From: Marinobacter halodurans
Lineage (GTDB): Bacteria; Pseudomonadota; Gammaproteobacteria; Pseudomonadales; Oleiphilaceae
DNA: 40,390 bases
Assembly: GCF_004327985.1 (NCBI RefSeq)
Contig: NZ_SJDL01000045.1
Location: 1-40,390, forward strand
Reading direction: 5' to 3'
The notes beneath the pieces were generated by a model that was given only the letters and a program-made list of their open reading frames with translations, made no database searches and was not told the origin of the DNA. Positions 9,231-17,309 of this stretch are shown in pieces. Position 1 is the first letter of the stretch. Every line of letters begins with the position of its first letter. The translations under genes were made by a program, and so were the position numbers.

Positions 9231-10174
9231 TCGAACTGAAAAACGTCACCCGCCGATTCGGCCAGACCGTGGCCGTGGATCACATCGACCTGACGGTGGA
9301 AACCGGCGAAGTCTGTGTGTTGGTCGGCAGCTCGGGGTGCGGCAAATCCACCACCCTGCGCATGATCAACCGACTGCTGCCGACCAGCAGCGGTGAGATC
9401 CAGGTCGACGGCGAGGACATCGCCGGCATGGACCTGCAACGCCTGCGCCTGAATATGGGCTACGCCATCCAGGGCACCGGCCTGTTTCCACACTGGACGG
9501 TGGCCCGCAATATCGCGCTGGTGCCCAGGCTCCTGAAGTGGCCGAAGGCGCGTATCCAGGCCCGTGTCAGCGAGCTGCTGGAGATGCTGGATATGGATCC
9601 GGCCCGCTTTGCCGGTGCCTACCCCCAGCAACTGTCCGGTGGACAGGCCCAGCGGGTCGGTGTGGCGCGGGCACTGGCGGCGGATCCCAATATCCTGCTG
9701 ATGGACGAGCCGTTCGGTGCGCTCGACGCCATCACCCGGGAGAACCTGCAGCTGGAGATGCTGCGCCTGCAGCGCCAGTTGAAGAAAACCACCGTCTTCG
9801 TCACCCACGATATCGACGAGGCCCTGCGACTCGCCACGCGGATTGCCGTCATGGACCAGGGCCGCATCATCCAGCACGACACGCCGGAAAACATCCTGCG
9901 CCGGCCGGCGTCGGACTTCGTGGAAAACCTGGTCGGCAGGCAGGATCGCGGGCTCAAGCTGATGGCCCTGCGGCCGGTACGGGACCTGATGACCCCCCAT
10001 GACAAACCGCATCCCGCCGAGCCCGGCGCGGACGGCCTGAAGGAAGACGACAGCCTGCGTCTGGCCCTGTCGGTGATGCTCTGGCAGGACCTGCAGCAGG
10101 TGGCGGTTTTCGACCACCTGGGCAACGAAACCGGTGTCCTGTTACGCCAACGCCTGATCGAGGGAGGCGTGTGA
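9227..10174 (+). CDS. yehX: Osmolyte ABC transporter ATP-binding protein, YehX-like
   Basis: The 315-residue ATPase has Walker A GSSGCGKST (about residues 36-44), ABC signature LSGGQAQR (about 133-140), Walker B I-L-L-M-D-E-P (about 154-160) and switch histidine in V-T-H-D. It belongs to the ProV/OpuA/YehX branch of glycine betaine importers. After about residue 245, R-D-L-M-T-P and Q-V-A-V-F-D-H-L-G-N-E-T-G-V-L suggest one CBS-like module, where many ProV/OpuAA proteins carry a pair that senses ionic strength. ATG 9227 overlaps the yehY stop by 4 bases and has AGAGGA upstream. It energises uptake from the cytoplasmic side. Confidence 0.93.
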   Translation: MIELKNVTRRFGQTVAVDHIDLTVETGEVCVLVGSSGCGKSTTLRMINRLLPTSSGEIQVDGEDIAGMDLQRLRLNMGYAIQGTGLFPHWTVARNIALVPRLLKWPKARIQARVSELLEMLDMDPARFAGAYPQQLSGGQAQRVGVARALAADPNILLMDEPFGALDAITRENLQLEMLRLQRQLKKTTVFVTHDIDEALRLATRIAVMDQGRIIQHDTPENILRRPASDFVENLVGRQDRGLKLMALRPVRDLMTPHDKPHPAEPGADGLKEDDSLRLALSVMLWQDLQQVAVFDHLGNETGVLLRQRLIEGGV

Positions 10175-10920
10175 TGCGCACCTGGCGGACGCCGATCCTG
10201 TGGCTGGCTGTGCTGCTGGCCCTGGTGCTGGGTATGGAGGCGCTGGAACCCCTGTTCCGTCTGATCCAGCCGGATACGCAAGGCGTGATCTACCGGCGGG
10301 AGAGTTTTCTCTTTCTGCTGGGCAACCACGTCCTGCTGGTTCTGGTTTCAGCGACGATTGGCACCCTGGCCGCGGTCGCCGGCGGTATTTTTGCAACCCG
10401 GCCGTTGGGCCGGGACTTCCTGCCACTGGTCAGTCAGATCGCCTCCATCGGCCAGACGTTCCCCCCGGTGGCGGTCCTCGCGCTGGCGGTGCCGGTGCTG
10501 GGATTCGGGGAAGGGCCGACGCTGGTGGCGCTGGTGTTGTATGGTCTGCTGCCGGTGCTGCGCAACACCCTGGCGGGACTGGACGGTCTCGATCCCGCCG
10601 TCACCGAGGCAGCCCGGGGCATGGGCATGTCGGCCCGCCAGGTGCTGTTCCAGGTGGAAATCCCGCTGGCGGGTCGCGTGATCCTGGCGGGCATCCGCAC
10701 GTCGGTCACCATCAACATCGCCACTGCGGCCATCGGCTCCACCATCGGCGCCCGCACCCTGGGGGATCCGGTGATCGCTGGATTGGTCAACGGCAATACC
10801 GCTTACGTGTTGCAGGGCGCGTTGCTGATCGGCCTACTGGCGCTGATGACGGACAGCCTGTTTGAAGCCCTGGAAAATGTTTGGGCGAGGCGGGTAGCGT
10901 CTCCACAGCCTGTTGCTTAG
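10174..10920 (+). CDS. yehW: Osmolyte ABC transporter permease, YehW-like
   Basis: The 248-residue permease has about five to six hydrophobic segments and the inner-membrane transport loop E-A-A-R-G-M-G-M-S-A-R-Q-V-L near residues 145-158. E. coli YehW is 243 residues. ATG 10174 sits 6 bases after GGAGG and overlaps the yehX stop (TGATG); GTG 10171 is also in frame but too close to the ribosome site. It is the last gene of the importer and converges on the minus-strand DUF3037 gene 33 bases further on. Two different permeases, one ATPase and one binding protein make up the OsmU-type system. Confidence 0.92.
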   Translation: MRTWRTPILWLAVLLALVLGMEALEPLFRLIQPDTQGVIYRRESFLFLLGNHVLLVLVSATIGTLAAVAGGIFATRPLGRDFLPLVSQIASIGQTFPPVAVLALAVPVLGFGEGPTLVALVLYGLLPVLRNTLAGLDGLDPAVTEAARGMGMSARQVLFQVEIPLAGRVILAGIRTSVTINIATAAIGSTIGARTLGDPVIAGLVNGNTAYVLQGALLIGLLALMTDSLFEALENVWARRVASPQPVA

Positions 10921-10953
10921 TGATAGCTGGGATCGAGAGCCCGTCTGGCCGGC

Positions 10954-11793
10954 TCAACGAGCTGCAAATTCCAGTACTTTCTGCTGATCCGTATGCAACA
11001 CGACCTGGATATCGGCATCCGCCAGAGCTTTCCGGGTTTCTCTAAAGGCTTCTATCCGGATACTGGATGGCGATGCATCCTCCGGACCCTGTACCGGAAA
11101 TAACACTGGTCCGTCGAGCAGATTCCGGTTTCTCAACTGTTCCACTTTCAGTTTCCAGCGACCGCCATGCTCAATAATGGCTGTGGAATCTGACTGGCCA
11201 AGGAACAGGGGCTTGATAATTCGGATTGCCTTTTCATTGCCCTGCTCGACAAACGGAAACGTTACCCCGTAAAGCTGATCCTCGATACGACGCTTGGTGA
11301 AGCGGCGTGCGAGATCACGCTGCTCAAGCAGCCTCCGGACCCCTTTCTCAAGAATCGTTTCCTGATACTCTTTGGTGACAAAGTTCCTGCCTACGTAATG
11401 ATCGTATAGGTCCTGCAGGGTTTGTTCGGGATTTTCCGTCAACACGGCCCGCTGTTCACTGAATCGAATAATGGTTTCGCGAGGGCGAATCAGTTCCTGG
11501 AACAGCCCCTTATGGAAACCGTATTCCCGGCTGTCAGATTGGGAGATGGTGTCTCTGACCATATCCTGGACACGATGCAACTCCGCATCCAAGTTGGCCA
11601 TGGTTTTGAGGTAGACCCCCCGGTCCATTTCTTCAAAGAACTGGGTAATCCGGGCGTGTTTGCGACGTAACAGCTTAAAACCCAGGTAACGGGTTTTGGG
11701 CGCCCACAGCAATATGCCAACGTTGGCGAACTCGCCCGTCTCGATGTATGGCATGAAACGCACGATGGCGTATTGGCACGCTAGCCGGGTCAT
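10954..11793 (-). CDS. DUF3037 family protein, partner of the HipA-like kinase
   Basis: The 279-residue soluble protein begins MTRLACQYAIVRFMPYIETG and continues E-F-A-N-V-G-I-L-L-W, the conserved opening of DUF3037 proteins. The rest is rich in charged helical sequence and has no signal peptide or membrane segment. DUF3037 genes are repeatedly found directly next to HipA-like kinase genes; the function is unknown. Here ATG 11793 overlaps the stop of the HipA-like gene by 4 bases (ATGA), so it is translated after the kinase from one mRNA. A role as inhibitor or target of the kinase is inference only. Confidence 0.8.
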   Translation of the reverse strand: MTRLACQYAIVRFMPYIETGEFANVGILLWAPKTRYLGFKLLRRKHARITQFFEEMDRGVYLKTMANLDAELHRVQDMVRDTISQSDSREYGFHKGLFQELIRPRETIIRFSEQRAVLTENPEQTLQDLYDHYVGRNFVTKEYQETILEKGVRRLLEQRDLARRFTKRRIEDQLYGVTFPFVEQGNEKAIRIIKPLFLGQSDSTAIIEHGGRWKLKVEQLRNRNLLDGPVLFPVQGPEDASPSSIRIEAFRETRKALADADIQVVLHTDQQKVLEFAAR

Positions 11794-12584
11794 TTCCAGT
11801 TCCAGAATGTATTGCTGTTAAAGCGTTGCAAGTGTTTGAGCATCGACGCGGGACGAAAATCCAATGGCATTGTCATTTCAGGGTCCCGGTACAGCCATTC
11901 CTCAGGGATAGATGCGACGATGCCATTCCAGTCTTTCAAGGCCTGCTCCATTTTCGAAGTATAGTGTTCTCGCTCGACCAAGTCATCGAACACGCCGGAC
12001 ATACTATCCCTGAACGCGTGGTAGCTGCAGAAATCATCCGCCTTGAATTCCGGGTCGAAGGATTGATTGTGATCGATGACGACCAGCTGCTGGGCCCGGG
12101 GCTCCCAAAACAGGTTTGGATTTCCGCCGTTCTCGGTGAGTTGGCGATCACCATTCGATATCCACCAATCAAATATCAGCAAGGAACGGCGTAGCTCAAC
12201 GGGCACCCCGGATACCTGGGAATACGTCAGTTCAGTAATTCTTTGTTCTTTCGAACCAAAAGCTGGTCCTTGGCCTAACGCGACTGCATCGTCTGGTGAG
12301 AGTACCTCCAGCAGATCCTCGGGAACCTGTACAAGTCTGAAAGGGGCGATGGGAATGTCGAAAGCCAGGGCAAGGTTTCCGGAAATCCATTCGTTAATCT
12401 GACTGACACGGCCAGCGCCAAACCCCTTTACGAAATAGACTTCATCGTCGCTTCCCCGGCAGATGAAAGGCAGCGTCATGCCATGCTCGGATCGACGCAA
12501 GACCTCGACTATTTCGACAGCGGGCACATGTTGGTTGGGCAAGGCTTCCGGGTTCCTTTCCGAGCAGTAAAATCGACAAACCAT
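11790..12584 (-). CDS. HipA-like kinase family protein
   Basis: This 264-residue protein resembles the kinase core of HipA. It has an N-terminal beta region with V-Y-F-V-K-G (ATP-lysine-like, about residues 50-55), a catalytic-loop-like N-G-D-R-Q-L-T-E-N-G-G-N-P-N (about 148-161) and I-D-H-N-Q-S-F-D (about 174-181) as metal-binding segment. It is far shorter than HipA (~440 aa) and lacks the HipA N-terminal subdomain. The ATG at 12584 has no good ribosome site and may be leaderless; GTG 12527 is an alternative start just before V-P-A-V-E-I-V-E-V-L. No HipB-like helix-turn-helix gene is adjacent, and DUF3037 follows instead. Kinase fold is likely; the substrate is unknown. Confidence 0.8.
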   Translation of the reverse strand: MVCRFYCSERNPEALPNQHVPAVEIVEVLRRSEHGMTLPFICRGSDDEVYFVKGFGAGRVSQINEWISGNLALAFDIPIAPFRLVQVPEDLLEVLSPDDAVALGQGPAFGSKEQRITELTYSQVSGVPVELRRSLLIFDWWISNGDRQLTENGGNPNLFWEPRAQQLVVIDHNQSFDPEFKADDFCSYHAFRDSMSGVFDDLVEREHYTSKMEQALKDWNGIVASIPEEWLYRDPEMTMPLDFRPASMLKHLQRFNSNTFWNWK

Positions 12585-12725
12585 TGTATTTTAAGGCTGG
12601 GCCATTCAATAACCGTAACTTATCTTTGCATCTCAGGGAAGCAGTTGCGGTATATGGTGAATGCGTTCCAGCGCCGGCAATCAGCGCCTATGATGGCGGG
12701 GTATTCAACCGATAGGGAGACCACC

Positions 12726-13046
12726 ATGAAATACATCTTCGAAGTCCGTATCAAGGAAGGGCATACCGCCGAGGAATACGCAGATGCCTGGGTGCGCGCC
12801 AGTGAGTTGATCCAGCAGGCGCCGGGTGCGCGGGGCACCGAACTGCACCGGATGATCGGCGATCCCATGCGCCTGATCGCCATCGCCCAGTGGGACAGCA
12901 AGGCCAGCCGGGATGCAATGGAAGGTCAGCCCAACGAGGAGATCCGGGCCATCATCCACAGCGCGGCGCCGTTCGTGGAAATCCGGCGTATCGGTGAATT
13001 CGAGGACCCGGAATGGGTGGTCATGCCGGACAAGTCGAAAAATTGA
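12726..13046 (+). CDS. Small ABM-like (dimeric alpha/beta barrel) protein
   Basis: The 106-residue protein starts MKYIFEVRIKEGHTAEEYAD and continues with R-G-T-E-L-H-R-M-I and a W-D-S-K-A-S-R-D-A motif, the layout of the antibiotic biosynthesis monooxygenase (ABM) and related ferredoxin-like folds. ATG 12726 is preceded by GGGAG at good spacing; the longer open frame from 12483 lies over the opposite-strand HipA-like gene and is not used. Such proteins are often monooxygenases or heme or quinone binders, but many have no known activity. It appears monocistronic. Confidence 0.75.
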   Translation: MKYIFEVRIKEGHTAEEYADAWVRASELIQQAPGARGTELHRMIGDPMRLIAIAQWDSKASRDAMEGQPNEEIRAIIHSAAPFVEIRRIGEFEDPEWVVMPDKSKN

Positions 13047-13150
13047 ACAGCAGTTCACGGTCAAACGGCTGATTGTGTGTACAGTTGCGATAGATTTCAA
13101 CTGTGCTGGTAAGCCGTCCGGCTGGGCCGGCGATATCACAGGGATGCGAC

Positions 13151-13525
13151 ATGACCACCAGCTTCTGGGTGACCTTTGCTGAAATTCTTACGCTGCTGTT
13201 GCTCGCGCTGCTGTGCGGGCAGGTGTACCGGCTATGGCGTGCCGAGCACAAGGCGCTTACCCCCTTGCCGACGGCCCCGCCCGTGGTTCCCGACCTGTCC
13301 GGTCAACCGGACGCTGTCCTTGCGGACTACATCGGCGAGCTGATGGCCGGAACGCAGGAACCCGTACCCGGATACGCCCGACCGGAGCGGGCCCAGTTGA
13401 CACGGGCAGTAGCGGAAACACACCCGAAACCGGCGCCCGGGAAACCGGAGGCCGCTGTCCGGCAGCCTGACTATCCTTCGGTGGCGGTCCTGCTGGCCCG
13501 TCGCTGCGATACCTCATCCGCCTGA
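13151..13525 (+). CDS. Small membrane-anchored protein of unknown function
   Basis: The 124-residue product from ATG 13151 has one N-terminal transmembrane helix (about residues 6-24, F-A-E-I-L-T-L-L-L-L-A-L-L) with basic residues following. A proline-rich, low-complexity cytoplasmic or periplasmic part comes next. The end, P-S-V-A-V-L-L-A-R-R, is the sort of segment that in some related small proteins continues into a C-terminal helical domain. Here the frame stops soon after, so a truncated gene is possible. I do not recognise the family. The next gene is 187 bases downstream. Confidence 0.55.
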   Translation: MTTSFWVTFAEILTLLLLALLCGQVYRLWRAEHKALTPLPTAPPVVPDLSGQPDAVLADYIGELMAGTQEPVPGYARPERAQLTRAVAETHPKPAPGKPEAAVRQPDYPSVAVLLARRCDTSSA

Positions 13526-13659
13526 CCGGTCTGACCCGTTGGCACACCAGGCCCCGCCGCGCTGCTCCCGGTCTCGATCTCCATGACAGAATCGTCAGGT
13601 GGCGCAGGTTCAGGTTTGCACCTGTTTGTGGGTTACACTGAAAGCAAGGTCGTCGGCAT

Positions 13660-13675
13660 CCCCTCCGTTGAGGGG
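13660..13675 (+). other. Short hairpin upstream of the ferritin-like gene
   Basis: CCCCTC (13660-13665) and GAGGGG (13670-13675) pair around a CGTT loop, 38 bases before the ATG at 13713. It may be a leader structure; no U-run follows, so it is not a standard terminator. Confidence 0.3.
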
Positions 13676-13712
13676 CCGGCAAACGTCGACGTCAGACTGC
13701 GGAGGACGCCGA

Positions 13713-14171
13713 ATGGAAATCAAGACGTTTGAGGACCTCATCGACTGGGCGCGTCAGCTTCATGCGCACCTGGCCCGCTCCCTCGGGGAGTCGGTCGATG
13801 GCAACCGGAACGAGCGTGCGAGCGCGTTGCTCAGCTACCTGTCCCAACACGAGTCGGAGCTGGAACGGATCACGGCGGAATTCGAGAAACAGGCGGATCC
13901 CAAGGTGATGAAGACCCGCCTGTATGATTTCTACAACCACAAGCCGTTCGACTCCTACCGCAAGCCGGATCACTATTACGCCAAACTCAGCTTCGACGAG
14001 ATTGCGGTGGAGATCTTCTATTTCCACGATGAGCTGATGGCGCTATACCGGTCGCTGCTGCGCAAGGCGGAGTTGCGTGAAGTCGCGGATCTGGTGGAAG
14101 AGCTCCTGGAAATGGAGGAGAACGAATCCATGCGACTGGCACGCCAGGTGCGTAGCATGGATGACATCTGA
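13713..14171 (+). CDS. Conserved ferritin-like helical protein
   Basis: The 152-residue protein (ATG 13713, GGAGG 7 bases upstream) is almost wholly helical and rich in E, H and Y. It contains F-E-D-L-I-D-W-A-R-Q-L-H near the start, E-R-A-S-A-L-L near residues 35-41 and L-L-E-M-E-E-N-E-S-M-R-L-A near the end. Similar proteins are widely conserved in Pseudomonas-like bacteria, and the spacing of acidic and histidine residues suggests a ferritin/rubrerythrin-like four-helix bundle; metal binding is not proven. It precedes the large dehydrogenase gene in the same direction (94-bp gap). A decayed copy of residues 15-62 is found just after that dehydrogenase. Confidence 0.75.
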   Translation: MEIKTFEDLIDWARQLHAHLARSLGESVDGNRNERASALLSYLSQHESELERITAEFEKQADPKVMKTRLYDFYNHKPFDSYRKPDHYYAKLSFDEIAVEIFYFHDELMALYRSLLRKAELREVADLVEELLEMEENESMRLARQVRSMDDI

Positions 14172-14265
14172 GAACACCCGTCCGGCCGGCGCCCGTCTCA
14201 CCAGGCTACGCTGCCGGTGAGGCGGGCCCGTCCATTCACCCCTGCACGCACCGGAAGGAGCGGGC

Positions 14266-17163
14266 ATGGCCAGAGAGACTGCAGCAGCCACTGAACACAC
14301 GGCCGACATCGATGCCCTGGTCGCCGCCCTGGAGGCGGTTATCGACGGCGAGGTCCGTTTCGAAATGGGCAGTCGTGCCCTGTACGCCACCGACGCCTCC
14401 AATTACCGCCAGGTCCCGACCGGCGTCGTCATTCCCCGTCACGAGCAGGATATCGAGCAGGCTGTGGCCATCGCCCGGCGGTTCGACGCGCCCATATTAA
14501 TGCGCGGCGCCGGGACCAGCCTGGCCGGCCAGACCTGCAACGCCGCCGTGGTGCTGGATACCTCGAAGTACATGAACCGTGTGCTGGCGGTGGAGCCGGA
14601 AGATCGTACCGCGGTGATCCAGCCCGGTGTCGTCTGCGACGTCCTGCGGGACGCCGCCGAGCAGCACGGGCTGACCTTCGGGCCGGATCCCTCGACCCAT
14701 ACCCAGTGCACCCTGGGCGGCATGATCGGCAACAACTCCTGCGGGGCGCACTCGGTCATGGCGGGCAAGACCGACGACAACACCGAATCCCTGGATATCC
14801 TGACCTACGACGGCGTGCGCATGACGGTCGGCCCGACGTCCGAAGACGAATTGGCCGACATCATCCGCGCCGGCGGCCGCAAGGGCGAGATCTACCAGGC
14901 CCTGCGAGACCTCCGGGACCGCTACGCCGAGCACATCCGCAGCGGCTTTCCCGATATCCGCCGGCGGGTCTCCGGCTACAACCTGGACGCGCTATTGCCG
15001 GAGAACGGCTTTAATGTGGCCCGCGCACTGGTCGGCAGCGAAGGCACCTGTGCGGTGACCCTGTCTGCCCGGATGCGGTTGGTGGACAGCCCGCCACACC
15101 GGGTACTGGTGGTGCTGGGTTACGAGGATATCTGCCAGGCGGGCGACCAGGCGCCGGCGATCCTGAAAACCGGGCCGCTCTCGGTGGAAGGCCTCGACGA
15201 GCGCATTGTCGAGGACATGCGCAAGAAAGGTTGGGGGCTGCATGCCATCGAGGGCCTGCCGGACGGCAATGGCTGGATCCTGTCGGAATTCGGCGGGAAT
15301 ACCGTCGAAGAGGCGACCCGGGCGGCGCAGAAGGCCATCGATAGCCAGCAGGCGCACTGCGTCGACAGCAAGCTCTATACCGATCCTGACGAAGCCAACC
15401 GGGTCTGGAACGTGCGCAAGAGCGGGTCGGCGGCCACCAACGCGCTGCCCGGCGAGGACGAGAGCTACCCCGGTTGGGAGGACGCCGCGGTCGACCCGGA
15501 GCGGGTCGGCGACTACCTGCGTGACTTCCGCAGGCTGCTGGAAAAGTATGGCTATCGCTCTTCACTCTACGGGCACTTCGGCGATGGCTGCATCCACGGG
15601 CGGATGACCTTCGATCTTTCCAGCCATGAGGGCGTCGCCAAATGGCGCCGTTTTCTCGATGAAGCGGCCGACCTGGTGGTGGCCTATGGCGGCTCCCTGT
15701 CGGGCGAGCACGGCGACGGGCAGGCGCGGGCCGAGCTCTGGCCCAGGATGTTCAGCCCGCAACTGATGGACGCCTTCCGGGAATTCAAGACGATCTGGGA
15801 CCCACAAGGCCGGCTCAACCCCCACAAGCTGATCGATCCCTACCGCATCGATGAGCACCTGCGAACCGGCCCCGAGCACGACCCCATCGAGCCGGAACCG
15901 TTGTACTTCAGCTTCCACCGGGACCAGGGCCGTTTCTCCTCCGCGGCGCATCGCTGTGTCGGCGTGGGCAAGTGCCGCAGCTATGCCGGGGGCACCATGT
16001 GCCCGAGTTACCGGGGCACCCAGGAAGAGAAACATTCCACCCGGGGCCGCGCGCGGCTACTGTTCGAGATGCTCCACGGCGACACGCTGGAGGGTGTCTG
16101 GGACAACGAGTCTGTGCATGAAGCCCTGGACCTCTGTCTCGCCTGCAAAGCCTGCCGGCAGGAGTGCCCGGTGCAGGTGGACATGGCCACCTACAAGGCC
16201 GAGTTCATGGCGCACTACTACGAACATCACCGGCGCCCAAGACAGGCCTGGACGCTGGGTATGATCCACGAGTGGTCCCGGCTGGCCGGCCGGGCGCCGC
16301 GCCTGTTCAATGGCCTCACGCGTGTGCCCGGGGCGGCAGCCATCGTCAGGCAATTGACGGGCATGACCCCGGAGCGGGATCTGCCGCGGTTTTCGCCACG
16401 GCCGTTTACGCGGGATTACCGATCGGACCCGATGTCGGGGCATCGCCCAGCCGTCATGCTGTGGCCTGACACGTTCAACAATTTCCTGCAATCCGACTGC
16501 CTGCGGTCAGCATCGCGGGTGTTGGAGCGACTGGGCTATGCCGTCCAGTTGCCGGGACGACCGGTCTGTTGCGGCCGGCCGCTATACGACCACGGCCTGC
16601 TCGAGCGTGCCCGCTGGCGCCTGAAGCAGGTGCTGGAAACCCTGGCGCCGGCGATCGAGGCCGGCATTCCGGTGGTGGGTCTGGAGCCCTCGTGCCTGAG
16701 CACCTTCCGCGAGGAACTGTTGAACTTCTTTCCGGACGACCGGCGGGCCCAGTGGCTGGCGCAGAACAGCTGGCTGTTCCCGGACTTCCTGGCGAAGCAG
16801 ACCGATTTATCACTGCCGCAGCTCGACGGTCATGCCTGGGTACACGGCCACTGTCACCAGAAAGCGCTGGCCGGCATGGCGGGCACCCGCTCACTGCTCG
16901 AGGGGCTGGGCCTCGATGTGAGCCTGCCGGACAACGGCTGTTGCGGGATGGCCGGAGCCTTCGGTTTCGATGCCGACAAGTACCCGGTGTCCATGCGCAT
17001 TGCCGAATCGGCGATGTTGCCGTCGCTCCGGCAGACATCGGCGGACACCGTCCTGGTCGCGGATGGTTTCAGCTGTCGCGAGCAGATCCGGCACGGCAGC
17101 GGACGCACGGTGCTGCACACCGCCCAGTTGCTGGACCGGGCGATGCAGGGCGGCGGCCAGTGA
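14266..17163 (+). CDS. FAD-linked, Fe-S dehydrogenase of the D-2-hydroxyglutarate/D-lactate dehydrogenase type (YdiJ-like)
   Basis: At 965 residues this is a fused oxidoreductase. It has an FAD-binding PCMH domain at about 45-250 (R-G-A-G-T-S-L-A-G-Q-T near 82-92 and G-N-N-S-C-G-A-H-S near 156-164), then an FAD-oxidase C-terminal domain containing Y-G-H-F-G-D-G-C-I-H-G and S-G-E-H-G-D-G. The Fe-S region follows, with cysteines 564, 570, 579 and 624, 627, 630, 634 (C-x2-C-x2-C-x3-C-P), and then two CCG motifs at about 768 and 892. This matches YdiJ and bacterial D-2-hydroxyglutarate dehydrogenases, which oxidise a D-2-hydroxyacid and pass electrons to the respiratory chain. ATG 14266 has GGAAGGAG upstream. 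The exact substrate cannot be decided from sequence. Confidence 0.92.
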   Translation: MARETAAATEHTADIDALVAALEAVIDGEVRFEMGSRALYATDASNYRQVPTGVVIPRHEQDIEQAVAIARRFDAPILMRGAGTSLAGQTCNAAVVLDTSKYMNRVLAVEPEDRTAVIQPGVVCDVLRDAAEQHGLTFGPDPSTHTQCTLGGMIGNNSCGAHSVMAGKTDDNTESLDILTYDGVRMTVGPTSEDELADIIRAGGRKGEIYQALRDLRDRYAEHIRSGFPDIRRRVSGYNLDALLPENGFNVARALVGSEGTCAVTLSARMRLVDSPPHRVLVVLGYEDICQAGDQAPAILKTGPLSVEGLDERIVEDMRKKGWGLHAIEGLPDGNGWILSEFGGNTVEEATRAAQKAIDSQQAHCVDSKLYTDPDEANRVWNVRKSGSAATNALPGEDESYPGWEDAAVDPERVGDYLRDFRRLLEKYGYRSSLYGHFGDGCIHGRMTFDLSSHEGVAKWRRFLDEAADLVVAYGGSLSGEHGDGQARAELWPRMFSPQLMDAFREFKTIWDPQGRLNPHKLIDPYRIDEHLRTGPEHDPIEPEPLYFSFHRDQGRFSSAAHRCVGVGKCRSYAGGTMCPSYRGTQEEKHSTRGRARLLFEMLHGDTLEGVWDNESVHEALDLCLACKACRQECPVQVDMATYKAEFMAHYYEHHRRPRQAWTLGMIHEWSRLAGRAPRLFNGLTRVPGAAAIVRQLTGMTPERDLPRFSPRPFTRDYRSDPMSGHRPAVMLWPDTFNNFLQSDCLRSASRVLERLGYAVQLPGRPVCCGRPLYDHGLLERARWRLKQVLETLAPAIEAGIPVVGLEPSCLSTFREELLNFFPDDRRAQWLAQNSWLFPDFLAKQTDLSLPQLDGHAWVHGHCHQKALAGMAGTRSLLEGLGLDVSLPDNGCCGMAGAFGFDADKYPVSMRIAESAMLPSLRQTSADTVLVADGFSCREQIRHGSGRTVLHTAQLLDRAMQGGGQ

Positions 17164-17307
17164 CAGCTTCATGACCACCTGTCCCGCAGTCCGGGGGAGT
17201 GCCGCGGACGCAGTGAAAACGAACGGGCCTGCGCCCTGCTGCATGACCTGGCTGAAAACGGGGCGGAACCGGAGCTCGTCACCGCTGAACTCGCGCGCCA
17301 GGCCCGA
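17164..17307 (+). pseudogene. Decayed fragment of a paralogue of the ferritin-like gene
   Basis: Directly after the dehydrogenase stop, and in the same frame, 48 codons read QLHDHLSRSPGEC...ENERACALLHDLAE... These align without gaps to residues 15-62 of the protein at 13713-14171 (QLHAHLARSLGES...NERASALLSYLSQ); about half the positions are identical by hand count. There is no start codon or ribosome site, and the first 14 and last ~90 residues are missing. The 3' end meets the hydrolase gene on the other strand. It is a remnant of a duplicated gene, not a functional CDS. Confidence 0.75.
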
Positions 17308-17309
17308 CG

